A DNA stretch of 37,150 nucleotides. Origin: Verrucomicrobiota bacterium. Its GTDB lineage: Bacteria; Verrucomicrobiota; Verrucomicrobiia; Opitutales; Opitutaceae. The translations under genes and the position numbers were made by a program. Positions 1 to 8,066 of this stretch are shown one piece after another (position 1 is the stretch's first letter; every line of letters begins with the position of its first letter). Location: positions 1 to 37,150 of the forward strand of contig JAEZDN010000041.1 in the NCBI GenBank assembly GCA_023433275.1. The letters run 5' to 3'. The notes beneath the pieces were generated by a model. That model was not told where the DNA came from. It ran no database searches and saw only the letters and a program-made list of their open reading frames with translations.

Positions 1-242
1 CGGTCAAGCCGCGCCCCTACATCCGACAGCATGAGTCCGGCAGCTTCGCGAAGGATCCGAGGGAAAGGACAATCGTGCGTCGACTCCGTGGATCCTTCAC
101 TGCGTTGAGGATGACGGTGGGGGGAGATTTTAGGTATTTCGAATAGGGGGCGGCTCCCGGGCTCAAAACTTGTTCAGTTTATCAGCAGTCTGAATCATCT
201 CTGGAGCGCGATTCCGCCGTGGGAGCGGTGATCTGTTCCGTT

Positions 243-313
243 GTAGGGGCGTGGCTGGTCCACGCCCTCGTTTGCCGCAGCGAGAAAAGGGCGCGGTCAA
301 GCCGCGCCCCTCC
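243..313. repeat. REPIN copy A (two inverted REP hairpins)
   Basis: A GTAG tetranucleotide is followed by a hairpin with arms GGGCGTGG / CCACGCCC and loop CTGGT. A 21-base spacer leads to a second hairpin with arms GGGCGCGG / CCGCGCCC and loop TCAAG, closed by CTCC, the reverse complement of GGAG. A GTAG or GGAG foot beside an imperfect hairpin, with two such elements inverted, is the known architecture of REPINs mobilised by REP-associated tyrosine transposases. A remnant of such a transposase lies at 8611. Confidence 0.8.
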
Positions 314-536
314 ATCCGACTGCATGAGTCTGGCAGCTTCGCGAAGGATCCAAGGCGAAGGACGTACGTACGTCGACTCCGTGGATCCTTCACTGCGTTC
401 AGGATGACGGTGAGGGGAGGTTTTAGGTATTTCTAATAGGGAGGCGGCTCACGGGCTCAAAACTCGTTCAGTTTATCAGCAGTCTGAAGCATGTCTGGAG
501 CGCGATTCCGCCGTGGGAACGGTGATCTGTTCCGTT

Positions 537-607
537 GTAGGGGCGTGGCTTGTCCACGCCCTCGTTTGCCGCAGCGAGAAAAGGGCGAGGTCAAGCCGCG
601 CCCCTAC
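537..607. repeat. REPIN copy B (two inverted REP hairpins)
   Basis: The layout matches copy A: GTAG at 537-540, hairpin 541-561 (GGGCGTGG, loop CTTGT, CCACGCCC), then hairpin 583-603 (GGGCGAGG, loop TCAAG, CCGCGCCC, one mismatch at 588), closed by CTAC at 604-607. The right half of a further copy lies at 1-20. The outer feet GTAG/CTAC make the whole element a 71-bp inverted repeat. Confidence 0.8.
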
Positions 608-872
608 ATCCGACTGCATGAGTCCGGCTCAGCTTCGCGAAGGATCCAAGGGAAAGGACAAACGTGCACCGACTCCGTGGATCCTTTACGCGCTCAGGAT
701 GACGGTGGCGGTGGCGTGCTGGACTTCCGGGATGTTATCTCCGCTCGCTACGAATCGCTCGCGGTCGTTCCTGGATGAGAATGACCGGGTGGCGATAGCC
801 GGAAAGTTCAGCACCGACGTTCAGTGACATTCCAGATTCTCGATTCAGACGCCCGTTTTCAGATTTCCGAAG

Positions 873-1904
873 TCAGCGCGCGGCGCCCTTCACCTTCGTG
901 CGGACCCGCAGCAGGGCTTCGTCGGCGGTGATGTAGAAGGTCTGGTGGTCGGCGTCCCCGAAGGCGCAATTGGCGGTGGCGCGGCCGGTGAGGATCGAGC
1001 CGAGGTGCTTGCCCTCGGGACTCACGATCACCACGCCGCCCGGGCCGGTGGCCCAAACATTGCCGTTGGCGTCCACTTTCAGGCCATCGAAGCCGCCGCG
1101 GCGGCCGGCTTTCATGAGGGCGGTGCCATCGAAGAAAATTCGGCTGGAGGCGACGGAGCCGTCGGCATTGAGGGTGTAGGATTTCACCCACGGTTCATCT
1201 CCGTCGGTGCTGCCGACGTAGAGCGTGCGTTCGTCGGGTGAGAGCGCGACACCGTTCGGGCGGCTCATGTCGTCGCCGATGACCGTGAGTTTGCCGTCGG
1301 TCGACAGGCGGTACACGCCGTGAAAGGCGGTCTCCTGTTTGGTATCGGAGGGCAGGCCGTATGGCGGATCCGTGAAGAACAGGTTGCCGGCGCGGTCGAA
1401 GCATAGGTCATTGGGGCTGCTGAAGCGTTTGCCCTCGAACTTGTCCACGACCGTCTCGAACGACTTGCCGTCGGCAGCGAGGCGGGCGATGCGGCGGTCG
1501 CCATGTTGCGCGAGGGTGAGCCGGCCCTGAGCGTCGAGCGTGAGTCCGTTGGAACCGCGCTCGCGACCGTTGTATTGGGAACCGGTGAAACCGCTCGGCT
1601 CGAGATAAACGCTGATGCCTTCGCCATCCTTCCAGCGGTAGACGCGGTTTTCGGGCACGTCGCTGAAGAGCAGTGCGTTTTGGGCGGGCACCCAGATGGG
1701 ACCTTCCGACCAGTTGAAACCGGAGCCGAGGTGCTCGACGACGGCGTCGGCGGAGAGGAGCGCGTCGAGCGCCGGATCGAGGCGCTCGATCGTGGTCTTC
1801 GCGTCCTTGGCGTACGGCGCGGAGGAGGACTTGATGGGGGCGGGCGCGGCGGAAAGCATGGCGGCGGCGGTCAGGGAGGTGAGGGCGGCGAGGGTTTTGT
1901 TCAT
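873..1904 (-). CDS. SMP-30/gluconolactonase/LRE family protein, exported
   Basis: The product has 343 residues, with a signal peptide (about residues 1-21, basic MNK then an Ala/Leu stretch) followed by a six-bladed propeller of the SMP-30/gluconolactonase family. Residues fitting the family's metal site are E67 in SEGPIW, N165 in SPND, N217 in RPNG and D273 in FDGLKVD. The family hydrolyses aldonolactones with a divalent metal, although many members act on other lactones. It lies 127 bp downstream of a PQQ-type sugar dehydrogenase, cytochrome c and TonB receptor on the same strand. Such a dehydrogenase would release lactones in the periplasm, so hydrolysis of those lactones is a reasonable inferred role. 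A REP hairpin in the gap may separate its transcription from the upstream genes. The exact substrate cannot be read from sequence. Confidence 0.85.
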   Translation of the reverse strand: MNKTLAALTSLTAAAMLSAAPAPIKSSSAPYAKDAKTTIERLDPALDALLSADAVVEHLGSGFNWSEGPIWVPAQNALLFSDVPENRVYRWKDGEGISVYLEPSGFTGSQYNGRERGSNGLTLDAQGRLTLAQHGDRRIARLAADGKSFETVVDKFEGKRFSSPNDLCFDRAGNLFFTDPPYGLPSDTKQETAFHGVYRLSTDGKLTVIGDDMSRPNGVALSPDERTLYVGSTDGDEPWVKSYTLNADGSVASSRIFFDGTALMKAGRRGGFDGLKVDANGNVWATGPGGVVIVSPEGKHLGSILTGRATANCAFGDADHQTFYITADEALLRVRTKVKGAAR

Positions 1905-1936
1905 GGGGTGGTTGCCAGCGTGCCTTTCTTCGCGAA

Positions 1937-1954
1937 TCGCGCAAGCGACGCTCC
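1937..1954. repeat. Short REP-like hairpin ending in GCGACGCTCC
   Basis: On the minus strand the sequence reads GGAGCGTCGCTTGCGCGA, a GGAG foot with a TCGC/GCGA hairpin. The ten-base core GGAGCGTCGC recurs at 7669-7678. This suggests a second dispersed REP-like family, but two occurrences are weak support. Confidence 0.35.
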
Positions 1955-1997
1955 GGTCTAGTAATAGTCCGGGGGTGCGGCGTGGGAGAGTGTTCGG

Positions 1998-2020
1998 ATC
2001 GCCTGTAAACAGGCTCCTAC
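1998..2020 (-). repeat. Solo REP element, GTAG-footed, just past the TonB receptor stop
   Basis: Read on the minus strand, GTAG is followed by GAGCCTGTTTACAGGCGAT, with perfect arms GCCTGT / ACAGGC. It begins 12 bp beyond the receptor stop codon. A GTAG foot plus hairpin fits a REP of a different class from the REPINs at 243 and 537. It could also damp read-through into the SMP-30 gene. Confidence 0.55.
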
Positions 2021-2031
2021 ACCGTCCGTTC

Positions 2032-4101
2032 CTACCAGACGAAACGCACGCCGCCGAGCACGAGGCGCGGGGTGCCGGTGTTCACGAGGCCGTCGGAGCT
2101 GCGTCCGGTTTCGATGCGTTCGTCGGTGAGGTTCTCGGCGTTGAGGAACACGGCGACAGTTTCGTTGAAGCGGTAGTTGGCGCCGAGATCGACCACGAGG
2201 GCGGCGCCGAGGCGCAGGTTGTTTTCGTCGTCCTCGAACTGGCGGCCGAGGAAACGCACGCGGGGCGTGAGCGTGAAGGATTTCGCCGGCGACCACGATG
2301 CGCCGAAAGCGGCGACGTGTCGCGGCACCTGGGCCAGGCGCTTGCCCGCGAGCGCCGGGGCCGCACGGGCGGAGCGGACGCTCGCGTCGTGGTAAAGGTA
2401 GTCGGCGGTGAGGGAGAGCGTGGCGGAGGGCGACCATTTCGCGGAGAGCTCGATCCCCTGCACGCGGATGCGATCGAGATTCAGGCGCTGGCGACCGAGG
2501 CCGCCGGCGGGCACGAAGCCGACGATGGGAAAACTGCCCGGACCGCGGTAAAGTGTGACGTTGCCGACGGCATCGCGGAGATCGTTGTGAAAAGCGGCGG
2601 CGCTGATCGTGAGGGCAGAAGTGGAGTATTCGACGCCGAGTTCGGCGCTGGTGGCGCTCTCGGTCGCGAGCGCGGCGTTGGCCTCGGTGATGACATTGCC
2701 CACGCGGAAGGGGCGGTAGAGCTCGTTGAGGGTGGGCCGGCGGAAGGAATGCTGCGCGGCGGCGCGCACGCGCCAGCCGGGGGCCGCGGTCCAGACCAGG
2801 CCGGCGCTGGGGGAAAACTCGACGCCGTCGCGGTCCGCGTAGCTGTCGTTGCGGAGCAGGGCGCCGGAAGCGCGATCGGTTTCGCGGCGATGGCCATCTC
2901 TTTCCCGCCAGAAATCCAGCCGCCCGCCGAGCGTCACGCGCAGATTCGGCGGCAGCGCTCGCTCGTGAAGGAGAAACACGCCCGCCAGATCCTGCGCGCC
3001 GCCCGCGATGCGCTCGCGGGTGAAGTTGCCGGCGCTGTACGTGTAGTGTTCGCGCGTTTCGCCCCGCACGCTGCGGAAATCGGCGCCCGCGCTGGTGCGG
3101 GAGTCACCGGCGTTTTTCCAGACGCCGGTCCAGGCCGCGCCGAAAGCCGTGGCGGGCACCGCGTATTGGTTGCTCGCGGGAGTCTCGGCGGTGCGCGTGG
3201 CATTGACCGAGCTGAAGGTGCTGGCGAACTCCTGGTCCTGGACGTACGCGACGGCATCCCAGGAAAAGGCGGAGCCCGGCGCGCCGGCGAGGGCCACGGA
3301 GGCGAAATCCTCGCGCGAGGCGTTGCGCTGGTAGGGGGTGCCGTTGTTGCGGTCCTCGTCGTAGGTGCGCGCCGTGACGGTGTATTGGACGCCCGAAGCG
3401 AGGGTCTGGCGCCAGCGGCCCGTGAACCAGCGGTGTTCGCTGGCCGCCGCCTGGTCGAGGGAACCGCGGTCTTCCGGAGCCACGAGATGAAATCCGTCGG
3501 AAGCAAAGTCGCGGGCGAGCAGTTGAAAAGTGCCGGAGCCGACCGGCTGGCTCGCGGCCAGCTCGGCGCTGTGCGTGCCCAGGCCGCCGTAGGATGCGGC
3601 GAACCGGCCGCGGGTCGCGCCGGGGGCCTCGGTGAGAAGCTGGACGATGCCGCCGAGCGCGGCGTTGCCCCAGGCGGTGGCGCCGCCGCCGCGGACGATC
3701 TCCGCGCCCGCGAGGGATTCGCGCGGCACCTTGCTCCAGGCGACCCAGCCGCCGAAGGGATCGTTCAGCGGCACGCTATCGAGCAGCACGAGGGAGCGGC
3801 TCGCGCCGCTGGGGCCCAGCCCGCGGAGCGACACGCCCTGGGCGGTCGGGTTGGCGGAGAGACTGTCACTGCGGCGGAAGAGACTGAACCCGGGAACGGA
3901 GCGCAGCGCGCCGTCCGGCGTGAGCGCGGGGTTGGCGCGGAGTTGTTCGCTGGAAAACGCCGTGACGGAAAACGGGACCTGTTCCGGCGGTTCAGCGGTG
4001 CGCGCGGCGGTGACGAACAGCGTCGGCAGAGTGACCTGGGCCGCGAGCGGTGAGGCGAGCAACAGCGCGGGCGCAAGAAGGGGCGGCAAAGCGAGTTTCA
4101 T
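2032..4101 (-). CDS. TonB-dependent outer-membrane receptor
   Basis: The product has 689 residues. A signal peptide (about 1-21, ending LAAQ) is followed by a plug domain containing LFVTAARTAEPPEQ, GVSLRGLGPSGASRS and EIVRGGGATAWGNAALGG, then a 22-strand-type barrel ending in VRFVW, with the terminal aromatic expected for outer-membrane barrels. Its start overlaps the cytochrome c stop by 4 bp, so it belongs to the same operon and is translationally coupled to it. I see no adjacent SusD, so it is a classic small-ligand receptor rather than a SusCD pair. The ligand is unknown. The link to a PQQ enzyme makes PQQ itself or the enzyme's substrate attractive guesses; E. coli PqqU (YncD) is a precedent for a TonB-dependent PQQ receptor. 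Confidence 0.92.
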   Translation of the reverse strand: MKLALPPLLAPALLLASPLAAQVTLPTLFVTAARTAEPPEQVPFSVTAFSSEQLRANPALTPDGALRSVPGFSLFRRSDSLSANPTAQGVSLRGLGPSGASRSLVLLDSVPLNDPFGGWVAWSKVPRESLAGAEIVRGGGATAWGNAALGGIVQLLTEAPGATRGRFAASYGGLGTHSAELAASQPVGSGTFQLLARDFASDGFHLVAPEDRGSLDQAAASEHRWFTGRWRQTLASGVQYTVTARTYDEDRNNGTPYQRNASREDFASVALAGAPGSAFSWDAVAYVQDQEFASTFSSVNATRTAETPASNQYAVPATAFGAAWTGVWKNAGDSRTSAGADFRSVRGETREHYTYSAGNFTRERIAGGAQDLAGVFLLHERALPPNLRVTLGGRLDFWRERDGHRRETDRASGALLRNDSYADRDGVEFSPSAGLVWTAAPGWRVRAAAQHSFRRPTLNELYRPFRVGNVITEANAALATESATSAELGVEYSTSALTISAAAFHNDLRDAVGNVTLYRGPGSFPIVGFVPAGGLGRQRLNLDRIRVQGIELSAKWSPSATLSLTADYLYHDASVRSARAAPALAGKRLAQVPRHVAAFGASWSPAKSFTLTPRVRFLGRQFEDDENNLRLGAALVVDLGANYRFNETVAVFLNAENLTDERIETGRSSDGLVNTGTPRLVLGGVRFVW

Positions 4102-4637
4102 TCGGGCAGGCCCGGGCGGGCACGGGCGGTGGCGACTTCAGCGGGAGTGACGGGCTTCTCGATCGGCGTCGCCGCGAAACGGGTGCGCACGTAGGTGGCG
4201 ACCGCCGCGATCTCGGCATCGCTGAGGTGTTCCTGCGGGGCCATGTCATTGTCGAAGGCCTTGGCGCCCTCGCCGAGAATGGCGGAACCGCGCAGGATGA
4301 GCGAGAGGAGCAGTTGCGGATCGGGATTGGAGATCCACGCGCTGCCTTTGATCGACGGTTGGAGGAAGGGAACGCCGCTGCCATCGGCCATGTGGCAGGT
4401 CGCGCAGGTCGAGGCGAAGAGGGCCTCGCCGTCGGGCGCGGATTTCGCCGCGGGAGGGGCGGGGACAGTTGCGGTAGGGGCCGAGCTAGTTCGGTCCTCG
4501 GGCGATGTAATGGCGGGTGCGGCGGAGGACCGAGCGAGTTCGGCGCCTACCGAAGAGGAGGCAGCGGCGGAGGGTGGCTCCTGTTTGGAGCATCCCGCCA
4601 GCGTGAGGATCAGAAGCAGGCTCGCGGCGCTTCTCAC
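4098..4637 (-). CDS. Lipoprotein c-type cytochrome
   Basis: The product has 179 residues. A lipoprotein signal ends in the lipobox LAGC with Cys16, so the protein is probably anchored in a membrane facing the periplasm. A low-complexity Ala/Ser/Pro linker runs to about residue 65. A single-haem cytochrome c domain follows, with the haem motif CATCH (Cys78, Cys81, His82) and a candidate sixth ligand, a Met in NDMAPQEHLSDAEIAAV. The gene overlaps the preceding dehydrogenase stop and the following receptor start by 4 bp each (ATGA-type overlaps). The likely role is to take electrons from the PQQ dehydrogenase encoded just upstream and pass them to the respiratory chain; that pairing is inferred from context and from similar operons. 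Confidence 0.9.
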   Translation of the reverse strand: MRSAASLLLILTLAGCSKQEPPSAAASSSVGAELARSSAAPAITSPEDRTSSAPTATVPAPPAAKSAPDGEALFASTCATCHMADGSGVPFLQPSIKGSAWISNPDPQLLLSLILRGSAILGEGAKAFDNDMAPQEHLSDAEIAAVATYVRTRFAATPIEKPVTPAEVATARARPGLPE

Positions 4638-5887
4638 TTATCGCCCGTGTAGAAGATGCGCCAGATGCGGCCGACTTGGGAATCGGAAACGTAGAGCGAG
4701 CCATCGGGTCCGAAGGCGACGCCGTTGGGACGGTATTTCGCGTCACCCGGCGAGGCGAGTTCGGCCTTCCCCGCGAAGTTATCGGCGAAGGTCTCGTACT
4801 CGCCCGTCGGTTTGCCGTTGGCATCGACGGGAATGAAGGCGACGCGGTAACCCTGTTGCGGACGCGGGGCGCGGTTCCAGGAACCGTGGAAGGCGATGAA
4901 GCCGCCGTTGCGATATTTCGCGGGGAACTGGCTGCCGGTGTTGAACGCGAGTTGCATGGGCGCCCAGTGGGCGGGGAACGCGACATCCGGATCGGGATAC
5001 TTGCCGGCCTCGGCGAGCTTCTTGCCGTCGCCGCCGTATTCGGGGTTGAGCTTTCGCTGTTTGGCGCGGGTATCCCAATAGGTGAACGGCCAGCCGAAAT
5101 TCGCGCCCTCGGTGAGGACGTGGAGCACTTCCGCGGGATTCTCGGCGTTGTCCTCCGCGGAATAGAACTGCGGGGCCACGGTGTTGAGCTGGTCGCGGCC
5201 ATGAAGGGCGACGTAGAGCTGTTTTGAAACCGGGTTGAGCGCGATCGTCGTGGAATGGCGATGGCCGGTGGAAACATGGCGACCGTCGGCCTGGGTCTGG
5301 TCGGGCTTATCGGCGTCGAAGCTCCAGTAGCCGCCGAAGGTTTTCAGGAACTCGGTCGGGTCCTCGCCCTTGGCGCCGAGGGCACGGTCCTTGGCGCCGC
5401 CGTAGGCGTTGGAAGGCGAGCCGACCTCGACGTAGAGCCGGCCGTCGGCTCCGAACGCGATGGCCTTGGCCGCGTGCTGGCGGCGATTGGGCAGGTCGCG
5501 CACGATGCGCTCGGGTTCGCCGGACGGGACGAGTTCGCCGGGGGTGAGCTTGTAGCGAAACACGTTGCTGTCGGTGGAATGGTAGAGCCAGTCGCCGCGC
5601 AGGGCGATGCCGGTGCCGCCGCCGGAGCCGAATTCCTTGACCACGTCGGCGCGGCCGTCGCCATCGGTGTCGCGCAAGGCGAGGATGCCGGCCTCGCGGG
5701 TCTTGGCGTAAAGGTCGCCGTTGGGCGCGACGGCGATGTTGCGGAGGGATTTCAATTTGTCCGCGACGACGACGGCGCGGAAGCCGGGGGGCAGGGTGAT
5801 GCCGCCGTTGTCGGTATCGGGAGCCAGGGCGGCGCGGGCGAGGGAGGTGAGCAGCAGCGCGGCGAGCAGAACGGGGGTCGTTTTCAT
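4634..5887 (-). CDS. PQQ-dependent sugar (sorbosone-type) dehydrogenase
   Basis: I choose the ATG at 5887, giving 417 residues, because it places a clean signal peptide (MKTTPVLLAALLLTSLARA) first; an in-frame ATG 18 codons upstream would spoil it. The mature part is a beta-propeller of the soluble glucose/sorbosone dehydrogenase class, with LPPGFRAVVVADKL, YVEVGSPSNA, GHRHSTTIALNP, FNTGSQFPAKYRNGGFIAFHGSWNR and RPNGVAFGPDGSLYVSDS as blade motifs. These enzymes oxidise aldoses or related sugars in the periplasm using PQQ and calcium. The gene leads a tightly overlapped operon with a cytochrome c and a TonB receptor. No PQQ biosynthesis genes (pqqA-E) occur in the window, so the cofactor may come from elsewhere in the genome or from outside. 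Substrate unknown. Confidence 0.85.
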   Translation of the reverse strand: MKTTPVLLAALLLTSLARAALAPDTDNGGITLPPGFRAVVVADKLKSLRNIAVAPNGDLYAKTREAGILALRDTDGDGRADVVKEFGSGGGTGIALRGDWLYHSTDSNVFRYKLTPGELVPSGEPERIVRDLPNRRQHAAKAIAFGADGRLYVEVGSPSNAYGGAKDRALGAKGEDPTEFLKTFGGYWSFDADKPDQTQADGRHVSTGHRHSTTIALNPVSKQLYVALHGRDQLNTVAPQFYSAEDNAENPAEVLHVLTEGANFGWPFTYWDTRAKQRKLNPEYGGDGKKLAEAGKYPDPDVAFPAHWAPMQLAFNTGSQFPAKYRNGGFIAFHGSWNRAPRPQQGYRVAFIPVDANGKPTGEYETFADNFAGKAELASPGDAKYRPNGVAFGPDGSLYVSDSQVGRIWRIFYTGDK

Positions 5888-6001
5888 GCGTGGCGGAAAA
5901 CTGGCCAGAAAGGGAAGGGACGCAAGTGGCTGCCCGGTCACATGAACCGCGGAATAAATAGGCTCGCGTCAATCCGGGCGTTGCGGGAACCCTGTCGGCC
6001 T

Positions 6002-7669
6002 ATGTCCAACTGGGAATACAAGATCATCAGCAGCGGCAAGGGCGGCTTCGCGAGCCCGGCGCTGATGGAGAAATTTCTGAACGACCTCGGCCAGGAAAAC
6101 TGGGAGATCATCAGCTTCCACCAGCCGGCCGAGAACGCGCTGGCATTCCACGGCCTCGCGCGGCGCTCCACGCAGAAGGACTGGACGCTCGAGGACGCCG
6201 CGAAGGCGGCGGCCCGCGCCGAGGCGGACAAGTTGCGCGCGGAGTTCGAGGCCAAGTTCAAGGCGGGTTCGAGCCAAGCGGCGGCGGAGGACGAGGCGGA
6301 GACCTTCCTCGCCGATGAGAAACCGGGCGCCGACGGCGACCTGCGCCGCCTGCGCGACACCTCGCGCGACGACGACCAGGACGCGCCCGACGAGGAGAAC
6401 GGAGCCGCGCCGAAGGACGATTGGGACAAGCTCGCGGAAGAGGACGAATTGCCGGCGTTTTTCGACGCCATCCGTCCGCACATGCGCCGCAACCAGCGCG
6501 GGCCGGGCATGAGCGTGGGTCTCGATCATTTGGCCAAGAAATGGTCGCTCGATGAGTCCGACCTCAAGGGCGCGCTCGTGGAGTGCGGCCTGCAGATCCC
6601 GGCGGACGAGAACGCCAAGCCCGTGTACGCGGAGTACGAGGGGGAGCTTTATTGGGTGAACATCAATCGTCGCGGCGAGATCTGGATCAACTTGCGCGAC
6701 AAGCCGCAGCCCGTTTTCCGCGTCGTCCAGGCGAAGCGCGTCGAAGGACAGGACGAACCGACGGCCGCGGCGGCCCCGACCGGCGGCGAGGGCGGCGGTG
6801 CGGGTGCATCGCCCGAAGGATCGGCCCAAGGGGAATTCTCCAGCCAGCAGGCGTTCGTGCCGCGCGAGCAGCGTCAGCCGCAGAACCAGCGATCCGATGC
6901 GCCGCAGGGCCAGCCGGAATCGCGCGGGCCGAAGACCTTTCTGGACCGGATCCGCGGCATGATGCGACGCAATCGTCGCGGTCACGGCATGTCGGGGAGT
7001 TTCCAATATCTCACCAAGGCACTGAAGACCGATGAGGCGGGATTGCTCGCGCAGTTGGGCGAGCAAGGCTTGCAGCTCGGCGCGGAAGGCACGCCGCCCG
7101 TGGAGGTCCAGGTGGGCGATTTCATGTACTGGTTGAACAAGAACCAGCGCGGCGAGATTTGGATCAACGCGGAGCTGAAGCGCCGGGAGCGCGGTCCGCG
7201 GACGGAGGACCAGCCGGCCGCCGCAAATGGCGAGGCGAAGCCTGCGACAGAAGGAGCGGCGGCGGGCGAAACGCCCACGTCGGATCCCGCCGTGCCGGAC
7301 GAGACCGCGGGCGTGCCCGTGCGGGAAACCGCCCCGATGCCGGCGGCCGCGCCGAGCGTGTCGAGCCTGCCCCCTGAGAACACGTTGACGGCCGTGCGCC
7401 TCCTGATGCAGCCCAAGAAGCGCGGCGAAGGTGTGACGGCGCAGGTGAGCGAGCTGGCGACGCAGTTGGAGAAGACGCCGGACGCGCTGATGGCCCTGCT
7501 GGCCACTGCCGGCCTGACCCCGCCCGAGTCACCGAAGGGCAAGCCCACGTTCGCCGAACATGGCGGCGAGCTCTACTGGCTCAACGTGAGCGCGAAGGGC
7601 GAAGTCTGGATCAACGCCAAGCCGGTGTCGGCGACGAAGAAGCCTCGGGCCAAAAAGTCGGCGGAATAG
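6002..7669 (+). CDS. Unrecognised protein: DUF4177-like N-terminus plus three copies of a ~80-residue domain
   Basis: I choose the ATG at 6002 (555 residues), where MSNWEYKIIS begins like DUF4177 proteins; an ATG at 5942 would add 20 unremarkable residues. Residues 1-65 look DUF4177-like, and 65-140 are charged and helical. Three related domains follow at about 150-235, 312-395 and 460-541. Each starts with a basic stretch (IRPHMRRNQRG, IRGMMRRNRRG, VRLLMQPKKRG), passes through a helical middle such as LAKKWSLDESDLKGAL, and ends in a YW(V/L)N...(R/K)GE(I/V)WIN signature. Linkers between them are acidic or Pro/Ala/Gly-rich. The basic helix-turn-helix-like layout with a terminal beta hairpin would suit a winged-helix or nucleic-acid-binding fold, but this is a guess. 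There is no signal peptide, so it is probably cytoplasmic. It diverges from the PQQ operon. Confidence 0.8.
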   Translation: MSNWEYKIISSGKGGFASPALMEKFLNDLGQENWEIISFHQPAENALAFHGLARRSTQKDWTLEDAAKAAARAEADKLRAEFEAKFKAGSSQAAAEDEAETFLADEKPGADGDLRRLRDTSRDDDQDAPDEENGAAPKDDWDKLAEEDELPAFFDAIRPHMRRNQRGPGMSVGLDHLAKKWSLDESDLKGALVECGLQIPADENAKPVYAEYEGELYWVNINRRGEIWINLRDKPQPVFRVVQAKRVEGQDEPTAAAAPTGGEGGGAGASPEGSAQGEFSSQQAFVPREQRQPQNQRSDAPQGQPESRGPKTFLDRIRGMMRRNRRGHGMSGSFQYLTKALKTDEAGLLAQLGEQGLQLGAEGTPPVEVQVGDFMYWLNKNQRGEIWINAELKRRERGPRTEDQPAAANGEAKPATEGAAAGETPTSDPAVPDETAGVPVRETAPMPAAAPSVSSLPPENTLTAVRLLMQPKKRGEGVTAQVSELATQLEKTPDALMALLATAGLTPPESPKGKPTFAEHGGELYWLNVSAKGEVWINAKPVSATKKPRAKKSAE

Positions 7670-7698
7670 GAGCGTCGCGGGAAAATCAGCGACGCTCC
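7669..7698 (+). terminator. Perfect 10-bp hairpin at the stop of the three-repeat gene
   Basis: GGAGCGTCGC (7669-7678) pairs exactly with GCGACGCTCC (7689-7698) around a ten-base loop. It begins on the last base of the stop codon. No T-run follows, so it is either a terminator of the T-less kind, an mRNA 3' end stabiliser, or a REP-like element related to the one at 1937. Confidence 0.45.
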
Positions 7699-7769
7699 GC
7701 CAGCGGCACACCCGTCAACGCCCCCCAGCCGGACTAGCATTGAGCAGGTCCTAAGGTAAAAGGTAAAGC

Positions 7770-8066
7770 ATGACCCCTTCGGTCTTCGAAATGCAGGAGG
7801 CGCGCGAAGCGGTGCGGCAGGAAGAACTGGACCGGCTGTTGCGGAGGTTGCGCCGCCAACCGGAGTTGGCCCGTACCGGCAAATCAGCCGATTGGAAGCT
7901 GGCGATCGCCGCAATCTGAAGGTCCGCACCACGGCGACCAACCGCTGGCTGGCCACGACCCTGCACATGGGCAATCTGCACGAAGTCAGCCGCAAGGTGA
8001 ACTCCTGGACCCGCCAGCCCGATGCGGCCTCGCAAAAGAAACTGCAATCCCAAGGCCTGACCCCGT
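7770..8066 (+). pseudogene. C-terminal remnant of a REP-associated tyrosine transposase (frameshifted)
   Basis: The first frame reads ...KSADWKLAIAAI then stops at 7917-7919. Shifting frame near 7913 restores LKVRTTATNRWLATTLHMG and NLHEVSRKVNSWTRQPD, the conserved tail of REP-associated (Y1, IS200-like) transposases. A single missing base explains the break. The catalytic HUH and tyrosine region is absent, so this is a dead fragment. It ends at one arm of an 18-bp inverted repeat (8049-8066). Confidence 0.65.

Larger units (their letters stand above)
1..720. repeat. Tandem array of ~294-bp non-coding units containing REPINs
   Basis: The phrase GGTCAAGCCGCGCCCCT recurs near 2, 295 and 589, giving a unit of 293-294 bp. 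Almost two full units are present and a third breaks off near 720; the left side is cut by the window edge. Each unit has a REPIN (GTAG-footed hairpin pair), a 9-bp inverted repeat GAAGGATCC / GGATCCTTC about 40 bp apart (50-58 with 90-98; 343-351 with 383-391), and a spacer containing CAGTTTATCAGCAGTCTGAA. The second unit also has the palindrome GACGTACGTACGTC at 361-374 within the loop of that inverted repeat. The short open frames here change frame between units and resemble nothing, so I read the array as non-coding. Bases 721-872 show nothing recognisable. Confidence 0.85.

Noticed and set aside
1..720. CRISPR array in the repeated region.
   Set aside because: The repeat period is about 294 bp, the whole unit is repeated rather than short repeats with unique spacers, and no cas genes are near.
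163..827. Small open frames in the 294-bp repeats with similar peptides from unit to unit.
   Set aside because: Similarity follows from DNA repetition. Frames shift between units, hairpins dominate the sequence, and the peptides have no domain character.
1696..4053. A 785-codon open frame on the plus strand opposite the TonB receptor.
   Set aside because: It lies entirely antisense to a receptor with clear plug and barrel motifs. Its Gly/Ala/Arg/Glu-rich product has no recognisable domain. Long antisense frames are expected at this GC content.
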